A model generated the notes under the pieces. That model ran no database searches. It had not been told where the DNA came from and was given only the letters and a program-made list of their open reading frames with translations. From assembly GCA_015057505.1 (NCBI GenBank), contig SVEG01000003.1, positions 121,612 to 185,611 of the forward strand: DNA of 64,000 nucleotides, given 5' to 3'. Numbering within the stretch: position 1 is the stretch's first letter; the number at the start of each line of letters is the position of its first letter. The DNA comes from Lachnospiraceae bacterium. Lineage in GTDB: Bacteria; Bacillota; Clostridia; Lachnospirales; Lachnospiraceae. This document shows, piece by piece, positions 58,779 to 64,000 of this stretch. Made by a program: the position numbers and the translations under genes.

Positions 58779-59963
58779 ATGATAATTCAATGCTACGAAG
58801 ATTTATATAAACAGGTGGAGATGTGTGCAAGTACTCTTACCAAAATGGTTGATATTATGCTGACAAACCAACAAAGGAATGATTTTGTTAAAAATTTACA
58901 ATCGGCATTTGTTGGAATAGCGGAGGATTTAGAAAAGACTTATAAACTTCATGATAAACCGATTATTGCATTGTTGAAAAGATGTGCTGAACTGTCATAC
59001 ATATATTTATGTGATAGAGATGAATCTGTATTGGTAGAATGCCGAGAGTTTATACGAGATTTACCAAAAACTCTCGAGGAGAGCGTAGATTTAAATGATG
59101 TAGAATTGGCGGCCGTTGTTATTATACGTAATAACGGTGAATATATGAGAGAATGGATTGAATACCATCGTATGGTGGGTGTAAAACATTTCTATATATA
59201 TGATAATGAGAGCGTTGACGGATTGAAGGATATTCTATCTGATTATATCGAACATAATATTGTGACATATAAATATTGGCCGGGACCGGTAATGCAATTA
59301 CCGGCTTATAATGATGCAGTAGACAATTATAAATATGATGCAAAATATATGGCTTTTATTGATGGTGACGAATTTTTAATGCCCGTTATGAAGCATGGTG
59401 ACAGGATGATGTTATTACCTGAGGTTATTGAGTATATTTTAGATAAACATGAGAAGGATGAGTTTAAGCTTGACGGTAATTGCGGTGGAATCGGAGTTGT
59501 TTGGAGAACGTATGGTACATCTTTTCATAAAAACAGACAGAATGGACTGCTGATAGAAAATTATAATTATAGAGCGGAGGATACAGCTCCATTTTGTATT
59601 CATATTAAGTCAATATGTAATCCGAGGGTTATAACCGGCTTTTTAAATCCACATGCACCGGTATACGCTCAAGGGTATTATTGTATAAGCGAGAAGGGGT
59701 CATATATACCGAGTGCGTATTTTTATGATTCAAAATGTGAATTGCTACGTATTAATCATTATCGTTCAAAATCAGAAGAGGAGCTTTTAGAAAAACTGGA
59801 AAGAGGGACGCCGGATCGTGTGTATAAAGAGCCTGATGAGATGGCGATTGCAAAATCATTACATATAGCAACTGTGGAACATAATAAAGTATATGACCCA
59901 ATTATGGAACCGTATGTTGATGAATTAAAAAAGCGTTTGGCTAATCCTGATTACACAATATAA
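58779..59963 (+). CDS. GT92/DUF23-type glycosyltransferase
   Basis: 394 aa. Residues 1-105 are helical; then [40 protein letters not shown] and [15 protein letters not shown] carry the GT92/GT2_4 pattern (N-E-x-x-x-x-x-E-W and D-G-D-E metal site). The C-terminus has [19 protein letters not shown], also family-typical. AGGAGG upstream. Member of the glycan island; linkage unknown. Confidence 0.85.
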   Translation: MIIQCYEDLYKQVEMCASTLTKMVDIMLTNQQRNDFVKNLQSAFVGIAEDLEKTYKLHDKPIIALLKRCAELSYIYLCDRDESVLVECREFIRDLPKTLEESVDLNDVELAAVVIIRNNGEYMREWIEYHRMVGVKHFYIYDNESVDGLKDILSDYIEHNIVTYKYWPGPVMQLPAYNDAVDNYKYDAKYMAFIDGDEFLMPVMKHGDRMMLLPEVIEYILDKHEKDEFKLDGNCGGIGVVWRTYGTSFHKNRQNGLLIENYNYRAEDTAPFCIHIKSICNPRVITGFLNPHAPVYAQGYYCISEKGSYIPSAYFYDSKCELLRINHYRSKSEEELLEKLERGTPDRVYKEPDEMAIAKSLHIATVEHNKVYDPIMEPYVDELKKRLANPDYTI

Positions 59964-59974
59964 AGGAGGACATT

Positions 59975-60904
59975 ATGAAACGAATACTAGTAACCGGTGG
60001 AGCAGGTTTCCTTGGCTCGCACTTATGCGACAGACTAATTAAAGAAGGTAATGATGTTATATGTGTTGACAATTTATTTACAGGTAGTAAAGATAACATC
60101 CGCCATCTTCTTGCGCATCCTTACTTTGAATTTATTCGTCATGATGTAACGGAATCTTTATATGTTGAAGTAGATCAGATATATAATCTGGCCTGTCCTG
60201 CAAGTCCTATACATTATCAGTACAATCCTATTAAAACGGCAAAAACCAGTATGTATGGAGCTCTTAACATGCTTGGACTTGCTAAACGTGTGCATGCAAG
60301 AATATTGCAGGCAAGTACTTCAGAAGTATATGGTGATCCGGAGATTCATCCTCAGCCTGAAAGCTATAGAGGATGCGTTAATCCTATTGGAATAAGGTCG
60401 TGTTATGACGAAGGCAAACGTATGGCGGAAACCTTGTTTTTTGATTATCACAGGCAGCATAACCTTGATATTCGTGTAATCCGTATTTTTAATACATATG
60501 GCCCAAGAATGAATAAGTCAGACGGACGAGTAGTTTCTAATTTTATAGTTCAGGCTTTAAAAAACGAAGATATCACAATTTTTGGTGATGGTACTCAGAC
60601 CAGAAGCTTCTGCTATGTTGATGACTTGATTGAAGGTATGTATAGAATGATGAACACGGACGATTTTACGGGTCCTGTTAATATCGGCAATCCGGGAGAA
60701 TTTACTATGCTTGAATTGGCGAATAAGATTATTGAATTAACTGATTCTAAGTCCAAGCTCGTATATATGCCGCTTCCGAGCGATGATCCTGCACAACGTA
60801 GACCTGTAATTGAACTTGCAAAGGAAAAGCTTGGATGGCAACCGACTATAGGGCTTGAGGAAGGTTTGAAGCGAACTATTGCATACTTTAAGGAGATAAT
60901 ATAG
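59975..60904 (+). CDS. UDP-glucuronate decarboxylase (UDP-xylose synthase type)
   Basis: 309 aa extended short-chain dehydrogenase. NAD site [16 protein letters not shown], catalytic triad in [20 protein letters not shown] and [17 protein letters not shown] (Tyr144, Lys148), with [15 protein letters not shown] and NTYGPRM specific to UXS enzymes, which make UDP-xylose from UDP-glucuronate. The C-terminal [20 protein letters not shown] completes the fold. AAGGAGG upstream. It implies xylose, or a sugar made from the 4-keto-pentose intermediate, in the glycan. Confidence 0.9.
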   Translation: MKRILVTGGAGFLGSHLCDRLIKEGNDVICVDNLFTGSKDNIRHLLAHPYFEFIRHDVTESLYVEVDQIYNLACPASPIHYQYNPIKTAKTSMYGALNMLGLAKRVHARILQASTSEVYGDPEIHPQPESYRGCVNPIGIRSCYDEGKRMAETLFFDYHRQHNLDIRVIRIFNTYGPRMNKSDGRVVSNFIVQALKNEDITIFGDGTQTRSFCYVDDLIEGMYRMMNTDDFTGPVNIGNPGEFTMLELANKIIELTDSKSKLVYMPLPSDDPAQRRPVIELAKEKLGWQPTIGLEEGLKRTIAYFKEII

Positions 60905-60954
60905 AATCATAAATAACAGGAATTAGCGCTACAATTTCTGGTATTTATTTATAA

Positions 60955-61100
60955 ACTATGGTAAGATATATTTGCATCGAATATGCTTTGTGCTATAATG
61001 TGCTCAAAGCATATTTCTTTTATATCTGAATTTCTATTATTCTTATTCAATTCTGAGAATCTATGCTTTTAATCACAAGTAAGAGCAGGGGATTTTTAGA
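60955..61100 (+). repeat. 146-bp repeat, copy 1 (promoter within palindrome)
   Basis: Nearly the same sequence as 63852-64000. It carries TTTGCA (60971-60976), 17 bp, TATAAT (60994-60999), with the -10 box in the loop of AATATGCTTTG (60980-60990)/CAAAGCATATT (61005-61015), then conserved ATTCAATTCTGAGAATCTAT and GAGCAGGGGATTTTTAGAA. This looks like the control region of an Rpn-family gene; here it leads into a decayed gene. The bases from 60905 to 60954 show nothing clear. Confidence 0.85.
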
Positions 61101-61368
61101 AAGTGGTCCTCTGCGGAGGAGTATAGGGAAGATGGTATTGAGATTGGCATTGAACGTGGGGAGATTTTTAAAGTGGTTTCAGTTATTCGTAGAATGTTTG
61201 CAAAGCGCATGAGTTATGAAACAATGGCATATATATTGGATGAAGATATAACGGTGATAAGCATGATAGCAGACAAGCTTAATGCATATTCGACTATTAC
61301 GGATAGAGAGATTGTGGATGAATTGATTATTTGAGGCAATGCGTGAGAAGTATCTTGGAGATGAGTAG
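61083..61368 (+). pseudogene. Decayed Rpn-family gene, C-terminal remnant
   Basis: Reads EQGIFRKWSSAEEYREDGIE then IGIERGEIFKVVSVIRRMFA and YILDEDITVISMIADKLNAY, like the tail of Rpn/YhgA-type proteins. There is no start codon or nuclease core; the leader sequence runs directly into the tail, so most of the gene is deleted. The frame stops at TGA 61332-61334, but a one-base shift continues as EAMREKYLGDE to TAG 61366-61368, indicating a frameshift as well. The intact parent control region recurs at the right window edge. Confidence 0.7.
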
Positions 61369-61381
61369 ATATAATAGGCGT

Positions 61382-61411
61382 GGTCACATCATATTTTAAT
61401 ATGATGTGACC
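61382..61411. terminator. Terminator of the minus-strand GT2 gene
   Basis: GGTCACATCATA and TATGATGTGACC form a 12-bp stem with a short AT loop; a U-run exists on the minus strand side only weakly. Lies 5 bp from the GT2 stop. Confidence 0.7.
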
Positions 61412-61415
61412 GTTA

Positions 61416-62444
61416 TTATTTACCTGCTAATTGTTTGACTAAAGCGACAATTTGTTGAAAATCGCTTTCTGACACATCACAATCTAACAATTCAAGAAGT
61501 AATTGATAAACTTCTGAAAAAGCATTTTCAAAATATGGATTGAGTTTGTAGTTGGGAACTACTTCTCGTGTTCTTTTTTTTATCCTGAGAAAGAGTTCAT
61601 AAGAAGGGACGGTATATCTCAGGATAAGAACTTTTAGGCTTGCAAGATAATAAGTTTTTACGAAATTGTATTCGGTAGCAAGGGGATATTTGTCTAAAAT
61701 TCCTCGTTTGCTGAATTCTGCAAGCTTTAATTCACCGACTGTGAGAATATCTGCATGATAAGGTTTGTCCATTTGAAGAACTGTTGAATTCCAATTGACA
61801 TAATAGTGGTATAGGTTTTCTTCGATTATGTAGATTTTGTTGGCATATAGATATAATAGTGAACCAAAGTAAATATCTTCGTAGGCTATTTTTTCAGGAA
61901 AAGTTATGTTGTTTTTGATAAGAAACTCTTTTTTATAAAGTTTATCCGGAGCGCCGACGCCAATTATCTCAGAAACGATAAACGATTCACGGTGTTTATC
62001 GTCTTCTATGAGAATGAGAGAGTCGGGCTTGCCAGTTTCCTTTTTGTATTCATAAGTTCCGATTGCATCATCTCGGAATATTTTGCAGTTTACAATATCG
62101 CAATTATAGGTAGTTATTTTTTCATACATTTTTTCAAACATATCGAGTTCTACCCAATCATCTGAATCGATATAGCCAATATAGGGGGCTACAGCATATT
62201 TTAAACCGATATTTCTGGCAGTTCCTTGCTTGCCGTTTTCTTCGCATAGAATTAAAGTAATCTGTTCGGGAAATTTCTGCTCATATTCCTTTAAACGTAC
62301 AGGAGTATCGTCGGTAGATGCATCATCTACCAAGATTAATTGCAGATTTTCAATACCGATAGTTTGATTTATTAAACTGTTCAAACATCGGTCGATGTAT
62401 TTTGAAGTGTTATAGAATGGTATAATTATGCTTATTTTAAACAT
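61416..62444 (-). CDS. GT2 family glycosyltransferase
   Basis: 342 aa. ISIIIPFYNTSKYIDRCLNS, LILVDDASTDDTPVRLKEYE, NGKQGTARNIGLKYA and the metal motif YIDSDDWVELDMF form a complete GT-A fold. APDKLYKKEFL and YEDIYFGSLLYLYANK follow the order seen in capsule and teichoic-acid GT2 enzymes. GTGAGG lies upstream of ATG 62442-62444. It is the only minus-strand gene of the island, so it has its own promoter (a TATACT box near 62508 on this strand). Confidence 0.9.
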   Translation of the reverse strand: MFKISIIIPFYNTSKYIDRCLNSLINQTIGIENLQLILVDDASTDDTPVRLKEYEQKFPEQITLILCEENGKQGTARNIGLKYAVAPYIGYIDSDDWVELDMFEKMYEKITTYNCDIVNCKIFRDDAIGTYEYKKETGKPDSLILIEDDKHRESFIVSEIIGVGAPDKLYKKEFLIKNNITFPEKIAYEDIYFGSLLYLYANKIYIIEENLYHYYVNWNSTVLQMDKPYHADILTVGELKLAEFSKRGILDKYPLATEYNFVKTYYLASLKVLILRYTVPSYELFLRIKKRTREVVPNYKLNPYFENAFSEVYQLLLELLDCDVSESDFQQIVALVKQLAGK

Positions 62445-62579
62445 GTTTACCTCACGCGTTTTAATAAAGATTTATCTGGTTGATTTATATGTTTTATATA
62501 TTGAGTATAGCATAGATATGAGTAAACTATCAAGGCTTTAACGTTGCTAGTTGGGCAAGTACTTATCAATGCAATTTTC

Positions 62580-62607
62580 TTGCACTGCTTAAAAAAGATG
62601 CTATAAT
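62580..62607 (+). promoter_or_regulatory. Promoter of the second CgeB-like gene
   Basis: TTGCAC (62580-62585), 16 bp, TATAAT (62602-62607), with TGC directly before it as an extended -10. Confidence 0.65.
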
Positions 62608-62662
62608 TAAATTAAAATGTTTTTTGTTTTAAATGTAAAATAATGAATGCAGGATGTTATTT

Positions 62663-63841
62663 ATGAATAAGAAAGTCTTAATTTATCGTTATAACAGCAT
62701 ATGTGAACCCTTTGTAATTCGAGCACTTCAGTCGCTCGGAGTGCATGTTGACGAAGTTACAGAGGCCATAACGAATAAGGATATGAGCACAAAAGAAGAG
62801 ATGCTGCTGGTCAGTAACAAACTCACTGTTAACCGTTATGACGCGGTGTACAGTATCAACTTTTATCCTGTAATCTCTGAGGTTTGCAGGATTTATAAGG
62901 TGCCTTATATTTGCCAGACAGTGGATTGCCCTGTTTTTGAATTGTATTCTCATTCGATAAAGAATGAATGTAACAGGATTTTTCTTTTTGATTATGCGCA
63001 GTATCTTGAGTTTCAGCCAAAGAATCCGGATTGCATATTCTACCTTCCGCTTGCAGCGGATGTGGAGCACTATGACAGTGTGATTAAGACAATTACTCCC
63101 GCGGACAAGCATTTTGCGTCAGATGTGGCTTTCGTGGGTTCGTTGTACAGCGAGAAGTCACCATATAGTAAAGCAGAACTTTCACCGCATCTCAGAGGAT
63201 ATCTGGATGGGGTGGCTAATGCACAGCTTAAAGTGTACGGATATAATTTTTTACGGGAAGTTCTTACACAGAATATGGTTGATGAATATAAGAAAAATCC
63301 TGATTTTTATAATTTCCCGGAGAAGTCGGACAAGAATGAAATAGCGTTTCTGGCAGACGGTATTCTCGGCTACAGGGTTGCTGAACTTGAAAGAGAGCGT
63401 CTCTTGGGGCTTTTATCAGAGTATTTTAACGTAGATTTGTATACCGCCAGTGATACAACTAATTTACCGAAGGTTCACAACAGGGGAACTGCAACTACGC
63501 TTACGGAGATGCCGAAGATTTTTCATCTCAGCAAGATTAATCTTAATTTCACTATTAAACCGATTCGGACGGGCCTTCCGCTCAGGATATGGGATATCAT
63601 GGGCTGTGGTGGTTTTGTTCTCACCAATTACCAAGAGGAGATTGCAGAGTATTTTGAGGTTGGCAAGGATATAGCGGTGTTCGGAAGCGAAGAGGAGCTT
63701 ATTGAGAAGACGCGTTATTATCTTGAGCATGAAGCGGAACGTGCGGCGATTGCGCGCAATGGTTATATGAAAGTCAGAGAGTATCACACATGGGAAAAGA
63801 GGATGGAGCTGGTGCTTGAGACGGTGTTTGGACAGATATAG
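62663..63841 (+). CDS. CgeB-like glycosyltransferase, copy 2
   Basis: 392 aa, homologous over its whole length to the protein encoded at 41400: N-terminal KKVLIYRYNSICEPFVIRAL, central PYICQTVDCPVFELYSHSIK (cf. SWIYDCPHTTLFSP), DVAFVGSLYSEKSPYSK, and C-terminal FTIKPIRTGLPLRIWDIMGC then GGFVLTNYQEEIAEYFEVGK. ATG 62663 is preferred with GCAGGA 8 nt upstream over ATG 62654, which overlaps it. Right-hand boundary gene of the glycan island; directly followed by the second 146-bp repeat. Confidence 0.86.
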   Translation: MNKKVLIYRYNSICEPFVIRALQSLGVHVDEVTEAITNKDMSTKEEMLLVSNKLTVNRYDAVYSINFYPVISEVCRIYKVPYICQTVDCPVFELYSHSIKNECNRIFLFDYAQYLEFQPKNPDCIFYLPLAADVEHYDSVIKTITPADKHFASDVAFVGSLYSEKSPYSKAELSPHLRGYLDGVANAQLKVYGYNFLREVLTQNMVDEYKKNPDFYNFPEKSDKNEIAFLADGILGYRVAELERERLLGLLSEYFNVDLYTASDTTNLPKVHNRGTATTLTEMPKIFHLSKINLNFTIKPIRTGLPLRIWDIMGCGGFVLTNYQEEIAEYFEVGKDIAVFGSEEELIEKTRYYLEHEAERAAIARNGYMKVREYHTWEKRMELVLETVFGQI

Positions 63842-63851
63842 AATTTACAAA

Positions 63852-64000
63852 TTATGGTAAAATATATTTACATCAAATATGCTTTGTGCTATAATACGCT
63901 CAAAGCATATTTCTTTTACATCTGAAGTTTCTAACTATTCTTATTCAATTCTGAGAATCTATGCTTTTAATCACATTTAAGAGCAGGGGATTTTTAGAAG
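63852..64000 (+). repeat. 146-bp repeat, copy 2 (promoter within palindrome)
   Basis: TTTACA (63867-63872), 17 bp, TATAAT (63890-63895), the -10 lying in the loop of AAATATGCTTTG (63875-63886)/CAAAGCATATTT (63901-63912). The shared tail ATTCAATTCTGAGAATCTAT and GAGCAGGGGATTTTTAGAA reaches the window end. It probably drives an Rpn-family gene beyond base 64000. Confidence 0.85.

Overview
The window looks like chromosome from a motile, spore-forming, low-GC anaerobe of the Clostridia, most likely Lachnospiraceae (Roseburia-like). This rests on an AddAB pair, an alpha/beta-type small acid-soluble spore protein, a T-box-controlled metG, a minimal SufCB system, a glycyl-radical-enzyme microcompartment locus of the fucose/rhamnose (GRM5-like) kind, and a flagellin gene beginning MIIQHNMQAANANRML. 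No rRNA, tRNA, CRISPR array or complete insertion sequence was recognised.

Region 1 (1-25.5 kb) is mostly housekeeping with accessory genes between. In order: the 5' part of typA/bipA (minus), a membrane-anchored FMN_bind-like protein, a very large imperfect palindrome (about 2090-2732), addB-addA, a HigB/HigA-like toxin-antitoxin pair with an operator inside its promoter, an ABC-F protein behind a leader with a 4-codon reading frame and a terminator, a minus-strand pair with an internally shortened zeta-like P-loop protein, a spore protein, the operon sufC-sufB-gltX-UvrD-like helicase, a sigma factor with a large extra C-terminal part, a T-box plus metG, a serine hydrolase behind a leader-peptide arrangement, and a KilA-N protein. 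A HAD phosphatase precedes region 2.

Region 2 (26.3-40.1 kb) is a bacterial microcompartment locus in two transcription units closed by a DeoR-type regulator. The first unit encodes a B12-independent 1,2-propanediol dehydratase, its radical-SAM activase, a PduU-type shell protein and a PduV/EutP GTPase. The second encodes a class II sugar-phosphate aldolase, a PduO-C-like protein, CoA-acylating propionaldehyde dehydrogenase, a zinc alcohol dehydrogenase, four hexameric shell proteins, PduL, a pentamer shell protein, PduS and PduT. Expected chemistry: fuculose-1-P or rhamnulose-1-P is cleaved to DHAP and lactaldehyde; lactaldehyde is reduced to 1,2-propanediol; the diol is dehydrated to propionaldehyde; this is disproportionated to propanol and propionyl-CoA, and PduL yields propionyl phosphate. 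Most cargo carries encapsulation-peptide-like helices. Sugar isomerases, kinases, transporters and propionate kinase are not in the window.

Region 3 (40.2-64 kb) holds an Rpn-family nuclease/transposase-like gene, phage-type BRO/DinD and YcxB-like genes, flagellin with a sigma-28 promoter and long structured leader, and then a roughly 15-kb glycan island: a SunS-like GT2 with repeats, PF13712-type glycosyltransferases, a GT2_5-GT2_5-GT61 fusion, a DegT aminotransferase, a methyltransferase-GT2 fusion, GNAT, a class I aminotransferase, ATP-grasp, GT92 and UDP-xylose synthase. Two paralogous CgeB-like glycosyltransferases bracket it. It probably glycosylates flagellin. An about 146-bp repeat carrying a promoter inside a palindrome occurs twice near the right end; the first copy leads into a decayed Rpn gene.

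All calls are from reading the sequence; no database search or folding was run.
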